Below, one piece after another: positions 6,974 through 14,616 of a stretch of 24,509 nucleotides of DNA. The stretch spans positions 1 through 24,509 of the forward strand of contig NZ_JAUMUL010000055.1 of NCBI RefSeq assembly GCF_030530635.1, read 5' to 3'. Source of the stretch: Actinomyces sp. (GTDB lineage: Bacteria > Actinomycetota > Actinomycetes > Actinomycetales > Actinomycetaceae). Position numbers and translations under genes: made by a program. Position 1 is the stretch's first letter, and every line of letters starts with the position of its first letter. The notes beneath the pieces were generated by a model that had not been told where the DNA came from, searched no databases, and worked only from the letters and a program-made list of their open reading frames with translations.

Positions 6974-8212
6974 ATGCCTGCCACCCGCTCCGCCGCTCCG
7001 CGCGAGATGTCCTATCTGCGCATACTCGCCCAGGGACTCGTCCCCGCCACCACCGCCCCCGACGTCGTCGAGGCGGTGCGCCGTCAACTCGCCGTGCAGG
7101 GGCAGCAGCCCTCCGCGGTGCCGCACGCACTGATTCTCCGCGCCGACGGCGCCACGGGCTCGGCGGTCGACGCCGCCTTCGCCTCCGGGCACCTGGTGCG
7201 CTCCTGGCCGATGCGCGGCACCATCCACATCACCACCGCCGCCGACCACCACTGGCTGCGCGAGGCACTCATGCACCGCTCGGACGCCTGGACGCGACAG
7301 ACCGAGGCGCGCCTGGGCATAGACGACGCCGTACTGGGCCGCGCCGCCGATGCCGCCTTGACGCTCATCGGCCGGGAGGGGCCGGTGACCCGAGTCCGCC
7401 TGATCGAGGCCTGGCGGGAGGTTGGTCTACTCGATTCCGCGGACGCATCCAGCGTGGGGACCTGGCGTCGACGGCACCTGCTGGTGCGACTGCAGCGCGC
7501 GGGCCTGCTGGTGCAGGGGCCCAGGCGGGGAAACGAGCACCTGATCATGGACGCCCGCGACCTGCCCGGTGCGGACGCCGGCCCCGGCGGTAGCGGAGGA
7601 GCGGTCCACGGCGCCGCCGGGCACCGCGCCGCGCTCGCGGAGATTGCCCGTCGCTACGCCACCAGTCACGGACCCGTGAGCGCCGCCGACCTTGCCCGCT
7701 GGACCACCTTGCCGGTCGCCCATGCCACCCGGGCGCTGGAGGACGCCGTCGAGATCACGAACGCCGCCGCCTACCCGGTGGACCCGGACACGGCCCGTGT
7801 GCCGCTGGTGCGGGCTCGGGCCGAGGGCGGTTTGCGGGGGAGTGTGCGGCTGCTCGAAGCGGATGCCGGAGCGCGGCCCGGACGCGATGTGCTGTACCTG
7901 CGCGCCGACCTGCCGGAGCTGCTGGAGGACAGTCGCCGCGCCGCCGGCCGTACCTTGTTTCTGCCCTCCTTCGATGAGCTGCATGTGGGGTACAAGGACC
8001 GGTTGTGCCTGACCGACGCCGCCGGGGAACTGCTGATCTGCCCGGCGAGCAACGGAATGTTCCGCCCGCTGCTGGTGGACCGTGGGCGGGTGGTGGCCGT
8101 GCGGCCCGTGGGGGAGGGACTGCTATGGGCCGACGGTGCCCGCCGCTCGGCCAGGCTGGAGCAGTCGGTGGAGCGGGCGGTGCGCCGCGTCGAGCGCCAT
8201 CTGAGCCGCTGA
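6974..8212 (+). CDS. Winged-helix DNA-binding family protein, AlkZ-like putative DNA glycosylase
   Basis: A 412-residue protein of the winged-helix family (PF06224 type) that includes the glycosylases AlkZ and YcaQ/AlkX, which remove bulky alkylated bases and unhook crosslinks. Family marks are the N-terminal LRILAQGLV, the SGHLVRSWPMRGTIHI segment near 75-90, TRVRLIEAWREVGLL near 140, and LFLPSFDELHVGYKDR near 325. At 41-45, VQGQQ aligns with the catalytic QxQ motif of AlkZ (Gln42 and Gln44 here), rather than the QxD of YcaQ. Residues 195-215 form a glycine-rich linker between lobes. Placement beside nucS supports a repair role. Activity is inference from the motif; the family is widespread and mostly untested. 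Confidence 0.82.
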   Translation: MPATRSAAPREMSYLRILAQGLVPATTAPDVVEAVRRQLAVQGQQPSAVPHALILRADGATGSAVDAAFASGHLVRSWPMRGTIHITTAADHHWLREALMHRSDAWTRQTEARLGIDDAVLGRAADAALTLIGREGPVTRVRLIEAWREVGLLDSADASSVGTWRRRHLLVRLQRAGLLVQGPRRGNEHLIMDARDLPGADAGPGGSGGAVHGAAGHRAALAEIARRYATSHGPVSAADLARWTTLPVAHATRALEDAVEITNAAAYPVDPDTARVPLVRARAEGGLRGSVRLLEADAGARPGRDVLYLRADLPELLEDSRRAAGRTLFLPSFDELHVGYKDRLCLTDAAGELLICPASNGMFRPLLVDRGRVVAVRPVGEGLLWADGARRSARLEQSVERAVRRVERHLSR

Positions 8213-8257
8213 GTGCCGCAGATATGGCCGTCTCATCCACCCCAATCCGTGAGACAA

Positions 8258-8267
8258 CAGACGTCTG
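8258..8267. promoter_or_regulatory. nagA: Perfect palindrome CAGACGTCTG in the nagA promoter region
   Basis: This 10-base perfect palindrome lies about 20 bases upstream of the nagA -10 box, where a -35 element would sit, so a bound dimer would block RNA polymerase. It is not the DasR consensus as I know it. Role uncertain. Confidence 0.3.
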
Positions 8268-8287
8268 ATGTTTGCGGGTGTGTGCGG

Positions 8288-8293
8288 TAGACT
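8288..8293 (+). promoter_or_regulatory. nagA: -10 box TAGACT for leaderless nagA mRNA
   Basis: TAGACT is followed by TGCGGC and ATG 8300, six bases of spacing. No Shine-Dalgarno sequence is present. This supports the long N-terminus over the internal Met27. Confidence 0.55.
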
Positions 8294-8299
8294 TGCGGC

Positions 8300-9625
8300 A
8301 TGAGCAACGCCGCCATGCCCGCCGGTTCCTCGTCGGCCTCCTCCAATGCGCGCCACACCACGGTCGCTTCTGACTCCATGTCCGCCGAAGCGGTACCGAG
8401 CGTGCCCTTTGCCCTGCGTGGGCGCGTGGTCACCCCGTGGCAGATCATCGACGACGGCGTCGTCGTCATTGCTGCGCGCCACCTGGTCTGGGTGGGGCCT
8501 GCGGCCGAGGCCGCGCGGGCCGGCTGGACGGACCTGCTCGCCACCGCTCGCAGTGCCCCGGAGGGCGGCTATCTGCTGCCCGGCCTGGTGGACGTGCACT
8601 GCCACGGTGGCGGCGGCGAGTCCTTCCCCAACGCGGAAACCCCCGCCCAGGCCATGACCGCCATCCGCGAGCACCGCCGGCACGGCACCACCAGCCTGGT
8701 CGCCTCCTGCGTCACCGCTGCCCCGGAGGTGCTCAAAGCGCGTACGCGGGTACTGGCCGATCTGTGCGAGGCGGGTGAGTTGGCCGGCATTCATTTCGAA
8801 GGTCCCTTCGTGTCCGTCGAGCGCTGCGGCGCCCAGGACCCCACCTACATCACGGACCCGGATGCCGCCCTCACCCGTGAGCTGATCGCACTCGGCCGCG
8901 GACACGTGGCCACCATGACCATCGCCCCGGAGAAACCGCATATCATCGGGGACGACGGCGTTATCGCCGCGCTGATCGAAGGCGGTGCGTTGCCCTCCTT
9001 CGGGCACACCGATTCCGATGCCGCCCCCGTGCGCGCCGGCCTGGCCGACGCCTCGGCGCGTACAGCCGCCCGCCTTGAGGCCGGAGAGCCGGTCCGCTCC
9101 GCCCGCGCCACCGCCACCCACCTGTTCAACGGCATGCGGCCCATGCACCACCGCGAGCCCGGACCCGTGCCGGAGTTCCTCGCCGCCGCCGCGGGTGGGG
9201 AGTGCATCGTCGAACTCATCGGCGACGGCGTGCACGTCGCCCCGGCGCTGGTGAGGGACATGTTCGAGACGCTGGGGCGGGAGAACGTCGTGCTGATAAC
9301 CGATGCGCTCGCCGCCGCCGGCGTGCCCGACGGCGACTACGTGCTCGGCTCTCAGGCCGTATCGGTATCCGGCGGTGTGGCCCGCCTGACCGAGGGTGGG
9401 GCACTGGCCGGCAGCACGGCGCACCTGCTCGACGTCGTGCGCACCACCTGGCGCGGCGGGGTCGATCTGGTCGACGCCGTCTTCGCCGCCTCCTGCCAGG
9501 GCGCCGAGGTCCTCGGCGACGACTCCATCGGAGCGCTCGAGCCCGGCATGTGGGCCGACGTGGTGATCACCGACGCGGATCTGCACCCGGTGACGGTGAT
9601 CCGCCGCGGTGAGGTCGTGGACTGA
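8300..9625 (+). CDS. nagA: N-acetylglucosamine-6-phosphate deacetylase
   Basis: Cytoplasmic amidohydrolase that converts GlcNAc-6-phosphate to glucosamine-6-phosphate and acetate in amino-sugar and cell-wall recycling. The 441-residue TIM-barrel protein shows metal and active-site residues: His100 and His102 in DVHCHGG, Glu167 in HFEGPF, His236 in FGHTDSD, His274 in THLFNGM, and the catalytic Asp335 in ITDALAAAG. Phosphate-site neighbours such as HHREPG are also present. The first 35 residues are a Ser/Ala-rich extension not needed for the fold. No nagB or sugar transporter gene is next to it here, so it appears to be a single-gene unit. The downstream minus-strand gene converges on it. Confidence 0.95.
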   Translation: MSNAAMPAGSSSASSNARHTTVASDSMSAEAVPSVPFALRGRVVTPWQIIDDGVVVIAARHLVWVGPAAEAARAGWTDLLATARSAPEGGYLLPGLVDVHCHGGGGESFPNAETPAQAMTAIREHRRHGTTSLVASCVTAAPEVLKARTRVLADLCEAGELAGIHFEGPFVSVERCGAQDPTYITDPDAALTRELIALGRGHVATMTIAPEKPHIIGDDGVIAALIEGGALPSFGHTDSDAAPVRAGLADASARTAARLEAGEPVRSARATATHLFNGMRPMHHREPGPVPEFLAAAAGGECIVELIGDGVHVAPALVRDMFETLGRENVVLITDALAAAGVPDGDYVLGSQAVSVSGGVARLTEGGALAGSTAHLLDVVRTTWRGGVDLVDAVFAASCQGAEVLGDDSIGALEPGMWADVVITDADLHPVTVIRRGEVVD

Positions 9626-9694
9626 CCCGGGTGGGACCGGGTGGCGTGCGGCTGGCGTCGGTTCGGGGCGGCCCCGTCGGGATGCGGGAGCTGG

Positions 9695-10252
9695 TCAGCC
9701 GGGCAGGCCCAGCAGCCGACGAGTGTAGACGGCATGACCGGAGTGCTGGGCGTCGTCGTCGATGATCGAGGCCAACCGCACCCCGCGAGTGACCGGCGGC
9801 GTCCAGGTGCGGTCGATGACCTCTTCAAGTGCTTGCGGCGACAGAGAACGCAGGTAGTCGCGTGCCAGGGCGTAGGCGGCGTCGAGGTAGTCGGTCAACA
9901 CCGTCAGGTCGGTCACGCGCACGAGCGCGGCCTGTTCGGGGGTGTGGCGCCAGTCCTCGGTGTCGTCCGGCAGCGGCAGAGTGAACCGTTCCTTGAAGCC
10001 GGCGGCGGTCCAACGCATTTCGGTGCCCACCAGGGCGGAGATCTGCATGTCGATCTCGCGGGCGGTGTGCCAGGCCAGCCAGCTGAGGGAGTCGATGCGC
10101 GGAGCCAGTTCGGGAGTGGGTTGGGTGTTGGCCTGCTCCAGGGTCACACCGTCCAGGGCGCGGTCGAAGCGCTCACGGGAGCGCTCCATTGAGGCCTCCA
10201 GAAGGCCGAGATAGGGATTGGCGTTTGCAGGGGAGTCGGTGTGCTCGCTCAT
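9695..10252 (-). CDS. DinB-fold (four-helix) putative metal-dependent protein
   Basis: A 185-residue protein of the DinB/YfiT-like superfamily, whose members are metal-dependent enzymes that often use low-molecular-weight thiols such as mycothiol. The probable metal ligands are His62 (LAWHTAREID) and the pair His170/His173 (DAQHSGHAVY). The tail ends TRRLLGLPG. The start is taken as the Met of MSEHTDSP because a TACGGT box lies exactly six bases upstream; a longer in-frame reading to 10594 would overlap the next gene and has no family homology that I can see. It lies downstream of the zinc-ribbon gene on the same strand, 142 bases away. The substrate is unknown. Confidence 0.82.
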   Translation of the reverse strand: MSEHTDSPANANPYLGLLEASMERSRERFDRALDGVTLEQANTQPTPELAPRIDSLSWLAWHTAREIDMQISALVGTEMRWTAAGFKERFTLPLPDDTEDWRHTPEQAALVRVTDLTVLTDYLDAAYALARDYLRSLSPQALEEVIDRTWTPPVTRGVRLASIIDDDAQHSGHAVYTRRLLGLPG

Positions 10253-10258
10253 GCATCC

Positions 10259-10264
10259 ACCGTA
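10259..10264 (-). promoter_or_regulatory. -10 box TACGGT for the leaderless DinB-fold gene
   Basis: Read on the minus strand, TACGGT is followed by GGATGC and the ATG at 10252-10250. It is the same six-base spacing as at the other leaderless starts. Confidence 0.5.
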
Positions 10265-10394
10265 GGCGTGAGCCCGGATATTGACCAGCGGTTCGTGGCT
10301 GCGGAATCGAGCCGGGATCAGGGTCGTGGCGGGTGTGGCCCGACCGGGCGGTGTGCTTGCGGGCAGAGTTGCGGGCCGACCGTCCCAAGCGATC

Positions 10395-10955
10395 TCAGAT
10401 CTGCTGGCCGCACTGGGAGCAGAAAGTGGCGTCCTCGGTCTCCAGATATCCGCAGGAGCGGCAGCGCAGCCGGACCACCTCGGCCGGGGAACCCGCCGGC
10501 TTAGAAGAGCCACTGAGCGCGGTCTGCAGGGTAGGCATCTCCTCCAGCCGCATCTGATCCTGGGCGCCTTCCGACCGCTTCCACGGTTCTGCATCGCGGG
10601 CCTCTCCCTGGGGCGACAACACCACGCCGGAGCCTGCCAGCCCCTCCTTGCCGACGCGTCGGATCCACTGACCGATCCCGATCAGGATGAAACCCACGAG
10701 TGAGAGGGGGAAGGACCGGAACATGCGGCCGACGTTCTGGCCCATGTCCGCGGGGAAATTAGAGGAAGCGCCGAACCCGGAAAAGGCTGTGAAGCCGACG
10801 ACGAAGACGCTGAAGAACATGAGCAGGCCCACGCCCTGGAGCACGGCGCCGCCGTAGTAGGCGGCCTTGCGCCAGGTCGGCACGTCATAGTTGCGCGGCC
10901 GTCCACCGTTGTTCGCATACGGGGATTGCTGGTCTGGCAGGGGACTGTTGGTCAT
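10395..10955 (-). CDS. Zinc-ribbon membrane protein of unknown function
   Basis: A 186-residue protein with two predicted membrane helices (GGAVLQGVGLLMFFSVFVVGF near 35-57 and FPLSLVGFILIGIGQW near 80-97) and a C-terminal zinc ribbon with two CxxC knuckles (CRSCG and CSQCG, 13 residues apart). The N-terminus is Pro/Asn/Gly-rich. Proteins of this plan are common in actinobacteria and have no assigned role. ATG 10955 is preceded by GGAGG with seven bases of spacing, which sets the start; a longer in-frame reading to 10988 lacks such a site. Probably cytoplasmic zinc ribbon, membrane anchored; no partner is evident from the context. Confidence 0.8.
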   Translation of the reverse strand: MTNSPLPDQQSPYANNGGRPRNYDVPTWRKAAYYGGAVLQGVGLLMFFSVFVVGFTAFSGFGASSNFPADMGQNVGRMFRSFPLSLVGFILIGIGQWIRRVGKEGLAGSGVVLSPQGEARDAEPWKRSEGAQDQMRLEEMPTLQTALSGSSKPAGSPAEVVRLRCRSCGYLETEDATFCSQCGQQI

Positions 10956-10986
10956 GAGAGGACCTCCGAATGGGTTGCGGCGCTTC

Positions 10987-10992
10987 ACCCTA
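10987..10992 (-). promoter_or_regulatory. Possible -10 box TAGGGT for the zinc-ribbon gene
   Basis: On the minus strand TAGGGT lies 31 bases before ATG 10955, leaving a short leader that includes GGAGG. No convincing -35 box is visible. Confidence 0.3.
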
Positions 10993-11034
10993 ACCGACGG
11001 CTCGTAGAATCACGAATCGAGAACGGGAAGTGAC

Positions 11035-11244
11035 GTGAGTCTCAGAGGTTCGCATCCATACTTCGAACGCTCGGACTACGAGTACGCTCTAAGGCAAGGC
11101 GATGCCCCGGAACGGCCGACGCGGTGGCAAGAAATGCAGCACTTTCCCTGTACCTGGGATCGGGGTCACCGCCTGATCCGCAAGATTGCGGGGTTCGCCA
11201 GCGGGGTGGGACCGTTACTTCCGGGAAAGTGCTGCAGATTGTGA
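11035..11244 (+). CDS. Doubtful 69-codon ORF running into an inverted-repeat element
   Basis: A GTG-started ORF with a weak GGGAAG upstream and a TAGAAT box at 11005-11010. Its second half is formed by the inverted-repeat element at 11135-11236, so the protein sequence there is dictated by DNA or RNA structure. I recognise no family. More probably an untranslated transcript or chance ORF than a real gene. Confidence 0.18.
   Translation: MSLRGSHPYFERSDYEYALRQGDAPERPTRWQEMQHFPCTWDRGHRLIRKIAGFASGVGPLLPGKCCRL
11135..11236. repeat. Nested inverted-repeat element with perfect 14-bp ends
   Basis: TGCAGCACTTTCCC at 11135-11148 is the perfect reverse complement of 11223-11236. Inside it, GGTCACC (11164-11170) can pair with GGTGGGACC (11205-11213) with a two-base bulge, and at the core CCGCAA-GA-TTGCGG (11178-11191) is a perfect hairpin. 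Three nested stems suggest a structured RNA or a small palindromic mobile element. It ends 54 bases before menA. Confidence 0.7.
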
Positions 11245-11290
11245 CACCTTACTCTGAGATAGGCTCGGCGCGCCCCGAGGAGAGGAAGAC

Positions 11291-12286
11291 ATGAACGAGC
11301 AGCAGGCGCGGGACGGCAACAAATCCGATGAGCGCAGTGGTCAGATCTCCTCCGGCGCGGCCGCCACCAGTTGGGTGGAGATCATCCGTCTGCGCACCCT
11401 GCCGGCCGCCGTCGCTCCCGTCATCCTTGGTGCGGGCGCCGCCCAAGTGCTGGGTGCGGCCTCCGGGCCGCGGGTCCTGTTGGCGGCCGGGGTGGCCCTG
11501 GCCCTGCAAATCGGCTCTAACCTGGCCAACGACTACTCCGATGGTGTGCGCGGCACTGATGACGAGCGCATCGGCCCGCCCCGACTCACCGCCTCCGGCC
11601 AGGTCGAGCCGCGTCGCGTGAAGCACGCCGCCTTCGGCTGCTTCGCCGTAGCCGGCGTCCTCGGATTCGTATTGGTGGCGCTCTCGGGCCACTGGTGGTT
11701 GTTGGGGGCCGGGGCCGCAGCGGTTGCGGCCGCCTGGTTCTACACCGGTGGCTCACATCCGTACGGCTACGCCGGACTCGGTGAGGTATTCGTGTTCATC
11801 TTCTTCGGGCTCATGGCCACCTGCGGCACCGTCTACGTGCAGGTCGGGAGTGTGCCCGGGTGGGTTTGGATCGCCGCGAGCGGGATCGGTCTGATCGCCT
11901 GCTCCTTGCTGATGGTCAACAATCTGCGTGACATTGCCACCGATCCGCTGCACGGGAAGCTGACCCTGGCGGTCCGTCTGGGGGAGCGGGGCGCTCGGAG
12001 AGCCTTCACTGCCATGATTACGGCCCCGGTGGCGCTGGCGATCGTGGCGATCTGGTGGGCGCGCGCCGGGTCGGCTACAGCGGCTGTGGGCGGGCTTCCC
12101 TGGGTTCGGCTCGGTGCCGTCCTGGCGCTGGTCGTGGTGCTTGCCGCAATGGCGGCGCGGACGCTGCGTCCCGTGATGGCGGGGGCGACCGGGCGCGCCC
12201 TCATCCCGGCCCTGCGCGATGCCGGGCTGTACGAACTCACCTACGGCAGTGCCCTGGCGGCTGCATTTGTCTTGGTAGCCAGATGA
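11291..12286 (+). CDS. menA: 1,4-dihydroxy-2-naphthoate polyprenyltransferase
   Basis: Integral membrane UbiA-family prenyltransferase that joins dihydroxynaphthoate to a polyprenyl diphosphate, making demethylmenaquinone. The 331-residue protein has about eight to nine hydrophobic segments and both Asp-rich diphosphate/Mg sites: NLANDYSDGVRGTDDE (78-92, Asp81, Asp84, Asp90) and NNLRDIATDPLHGK (210-223, Asp214, Asp218). The N-terminal TSWVEIIRLRTLPAAVAPVILG segment is typical of MenA. A good Shine-Dalgarno region (GAGGAGAGGAA) precedes ATG 11291. No other men gene is adjacent on this strand; menB lies 9 kb away on the minus strand. Two strong stem-loops follow the stop codon. Confidence 0.95.
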   Translation: MNEQQARDGNKSDERSGQISSGAAATSWVEIIRLRTLPAAVAPVILGAGAAQVLGAASGPRVLLAAGVALALQIGSNLANDYSDGVRGTDDERIGPPRLTASGQVEPRRVKHAAFGCFAVAGVLGFVLVALSGHWWLLGAGAAAVAAAWFYTGGSHPYGYAGLGEVFVFIFFGLMATCGTVYVQVGSVPGWVWIAASGIGLIACSLLMVNNLRDIATDPLHGKLTLAVRLGERGARRAFTAMITAPVALAIVAIWWARAGSATAAVGGLPWVRLGAVLALVVVLAAMAARTLRPVMAGATGRALIPALRDAGLYELTYGSALAAAFVLVAR

Positions 12287-12322
12287 GTTGTGGTCATATT
12301 CCGGATAGGTAAGGGGAGAATG

Positions 12323-12386
12323 CCGATGGTGAGGCCCCAATGATTTGCAGCGCTAACTGTTCCGTCATCTGGGGCCTCACCATCGG
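12323..12386. terminator. Strong stem-loop with perfect 17-bp arms after menA
   Basis: The 17 bases at 12323-12339 (CCGATGGTGAGGCCCCA) are the perfect reverse complement of 12370-12386, with a 30-base loop whose ends ATGA/TCAT can extend the stem past a one-base bulge. It starts 37 bases after the menA stop. There is no T-run, so it could be a factor-independent stop of unusual form, an RNA stabiliser or a palindromic repeat unit. Confidence 0.6.
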
Positions 12387-12402
12387 TCTAGGATGACGCC
12401 AC

Positions 12403-12426
12403 TCGAGCCGTCATCGCATGGCTCGA
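12403..12426. repeat. Second stem-loop, TCGAGCC / GGCTCGA
   Basis: Perfect seven-base inverted arms at 12403-12409 and 12420-12426 with a ten-base loop, 16 bases after the larger hairpin. Nothing gene-like is seen in the remaining bases up to the end of the lipoprotein gene at 12539; the region may serve as terminator space for the convergent menA and lipoprotein genes. Confidence 0.45.
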
Positions 12427-12538
12427 AGTCCGCGGTAGATATCCAGTAGAGCTAGTTGGCAGAGGTCGTGCATGGGAAAAGGTGACGACTGATCGCATGT
12501 ACCGCGGCAGCCGGGCACTATGCTGTGCCAGTACTATC

Positions 12539-12727
12539 TCACTTCTTTGAGTCCTTGTCGGACATGGCGTCCTTGTCTGACATGGCGTCGTCCGGAGCGG
12601 TGGAAGAGTTCGACGAGGAGCCCTTATTGTTCGACATGTCGTCAGAGTTGCCGCAGGCCGCCAGGCCGAGCCCGGCGACGAGGGACAGGGCTACAGCCGC
12701 GGACCGGATGGCAATAGATGAGCGCAT
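12539..12727 (-). CDS. Very small lipoprotein with hexapeptide repeats
   Basis: A 62-residue protein with a basic N-terminus, a hydrophobic helix and a lipobox LAAC (Cys25), so it should be lipidated and anchored outside the membrane. The mature part is only 38 residues, rich in Ser, Asp, Asn and Lys, and contains two copies of AMSDKD encoded by an 18-base tandem repeat at 12551-12586. It resembles loosely the Met-Lys-Asp pentapeptide-repeat proteins, but I would not assign it. An AGGAAGG site lies 11 bases before the ATG. It is divergent from dipZ-sigK-rskA; in mycobacteria, dipZ also sits beside SigK-controlled secreted proteins (MPT70, MPT83), so a shared regulon is a reasonable guess. There is no fasciclin domain. 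Confidence 0.75.
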   Translation of the reverse strand: MRSSIAIRSAAVALSLVAGLGLAACGNSDDMSNNKGSSSNSSTAPDDAMSDKDAMSDKDSKK

Positions 12728-12933
12728 TGAGGATTGTTCCTTCCTGAGTGAGTGCGTCCCAGTTTGGGGACGCTGACATGAACCGTTCGGAGCTGTCGCG
12801 TTAGTGGATGAGTGACATGGGACACTGTTGGAGGCATGGATGTGTGACGCACGTCAAGTGATCTAAGGGTGGGGTGGGGTCGAATAACAGGCAAGTGGGT
12901 CACCATGAGGTGGTCGGCCCGGAAAGGACAATC

Positions 12934-14616
12934 ATGTTAAGCCTCGCTCTGATCGGCCTATTGGGTGGTCTGATCACTGCAATCTCGCCGTGCATCCTGC
13001 CCGTGTTGCCGGTAATCCTCGTGGCGGGAGGCGCTGATGGCGCGAATGTCGGTGATGATGGTATGCGCAAGCATCGTGCCCACCCATACCTGGTGGTGGG
13101 CGGTCTGGTGCTGTCGTTTACGCTCATAACACTATTGGGTGCGACTGTTCTCAGTGCTCTAAATCTGCCACAGGACATCATCAGATGGGCTGGGGTTGTG
13201 CTTCTCGCGCTTATCGGCCTAGGTATGATTGTTCCTCGCGTAATGGAGTTGATGGAGCGCCCGTTTGCTCGTTTCCAGAACTTCGGCGGTGCCAATCCGA
13301 GCAATGGTTTCCTTCTGGGGCTGGTTCTGGGGGCGGCGTACGTCCCCTGTGCCGGGCCCGTTCTCGCGGCTGTTGCGGTCGCCGGTGCCACCGGGAATAT
13401 CGGTACCGACACGGTGATCCTCGCGGTGTCCTTCGGGCTCGGCACTGCCGTGCCCCTGCTTGGATTTGCGCTGGCTGGGCGTGGAATTGCTGAACGCGTC
13501 AAGGCCTTCCGTACGCGTCAGCGAGCGGTGCGAGTCGCTGCCGGTGTGCTCATGATTGCTCTGTCGGCTGGCATCGCCACAGATCTGCCCGCAGTGATTC
13601 AGCGCGAGCTTCCTGATTACACGGCCTCCGCCCAGAAGCATCTGGACTCGCTGCTGCACGGTGGCGCTAATGCTGGCCGTAATTCAGCGAACGGATGCGA
13701 GCCCGGAGCCGCCCATCTGGCGGATTGCGGTCCTCTGCCGCAGATTACTGGTGCCACTGCCTGGCTAAATACGCCGGGAGAGCAGCCTCTAACGGAGCAG
13801 CAGCGCAAGGGGAAGGTGACCTTGGTTGACTTCTACGCGTACGCCTGCATCAACTGCCAACGCTCCGTTCCAGGCATCCAGCGACTGCATGAGGCTTACG
13901 CCGACGCCGGCTTGCAGGTAATAGGCGTACATTCGCCCGAGTACGCTTTTGAGAAGGAGCTCAGTAACGTTCGTGAGGGCAGCAAGGCTCTGGGTATTAC
14001 CTATCCAGTCGCTGTTGACTCCGAGTTGTCCACATGGAGGGAGTTCGACAATCACTACTGGCCTGCTCACTATCTCGCCGACGCCAAGGGTAACTTGCGG
14101 CAAGTCGCATACGGTGAAGGCGGAGAGGCCACGCTTGAGAAGCTCATTAGGCAACTCCTCACTGAGGCGAATCCGAATGTGCGCCTGCCCGATCCGGTGC
14201 ACGCCGACGACGAGACGGGGCTGGGCGAGCGGACTCCGGAGATCTATCTGGGTGCGCGGCGAGCCAATCATTATGTTGACGGTCCACTGAAGAAGGGAGA
14301 CAACTCGTACTCCTTCCCGGGAGACACCCCGGAGGACACCTTCTCCTTGGATGGTAAGTGGCGAGTCGGCGATGAGTCTGTAAGTCCTGCGGGTGAGTCG
14401 GCGCGAGTGCGCCTGGCTTGGCGCGGCAAGCAGGTCAATCTGGTGGTCTCCGGCAGGGGAACTCTGGCCTGGACCGTGGATGGCGAACGCCATGAGATGA
14501 AGGTCGACTCGGTGCCCAATGGTATTGCTCTGATCGATCGGGAGAAGACTTCTTCCGGACTGGTTGAGGTTGAGGCTTCGGCCGGTCTTGAGCTGCACTC
14601 GTTCACCTTCGGATGA
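12934..14616 (+). CDS. dipZ: Cytochrome c biogenesis / thiol-disulfide protein DipZ (CcdA-thioredoxin fusion)
   Basis: A 560-residue membrane protein that carries reducing power across the membrane to extracytoplasmic thiols. Residues 1-220 form the CcdA/DsbD-beta transporter with its two redox cysteines, Cys20 in SPCILPVLPV and Cys139 in YVPCAGPVLAA. An outside segment contains Cys255 and Cys265. Residues 285-430 are a thioredoxin-like domain with active site CINC (Cys305, Cys308). The remainder, to 560, is a beta-rich C-terminal domain like that of mycobacterial DipZ. The start is ATG 12934 with GGAAAGGA before it; a longer reading to 12874 adds a polar tail before the first membrane helix. 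Its stop overlaps the sigK start (ATGA), so the genes are co-transcribed. Confidence 0.93.
   Translation: MLSLALIGLLGGLITAISPCILPVLPVILVAGGADGANVGDDGMRKHRAHPYLVVGGLVLSFTLITLLGATVLSALNLPQDIIRWAGVVLLALIGLGMIVPRVMELMERPFARFQNFGGANPSNGFLLGLVLGAAYVPCAGPVLAAVAVAGATGNIGTDTVILAVSFGLGTAVPLLGFALAGRGIAERVKAFRTRQRAVRVAAGVLMIALSAGIATDLPAVIQRELPDYTASAQKHLDSLLHGGANAGRNSANGCEPGAAHLADCGPLPQITGATAWLNTPGEQPLTEQQRKGKVTLVDFYAYACINCQRSVPGIQRLHEAYADAGLQVIGVHSPEYAFEKELSNVREGSKALGITYPVAVDSELSTWREFDNHYWPAHYLADAKGNLRQVAYGEGGEATLEKLIRQLLTEANPNVRLPDPVHADDETGLGERTPEIYLGARRANHYVDGPLKKGDNSYSFPGDTPEDTFSLDGKWRVGDESVSPAGESARVRLAWRGKQVNLVVSGRGTLAWTVDGERHEMKVDSVPNGIALIDREKTSSGLVEVEASAGLELHSFTFG

Noticed and set aside
8123..9586. 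487-codon minus-strand ORF opposite nagA and the AlkZ-like gene end
   Set aside because: Shadow of nagA, with the same low-quality Gly/His/Asp-rich composition and crossing two real genes.
10253..10594. Longer N-terminus of the DinB-fold protein
   Set aside because: It would overlap the 3' end of the zinc-ribbon gene in another frame, and the internal ATG has a -10 box at the right distance.
12728..12933. SigK-type promoters for dipZ and the lipoprotein
   Set aside because: Both sides contain CGAA words, but no common -35/-10 pair at equal spacing could be found by eye.
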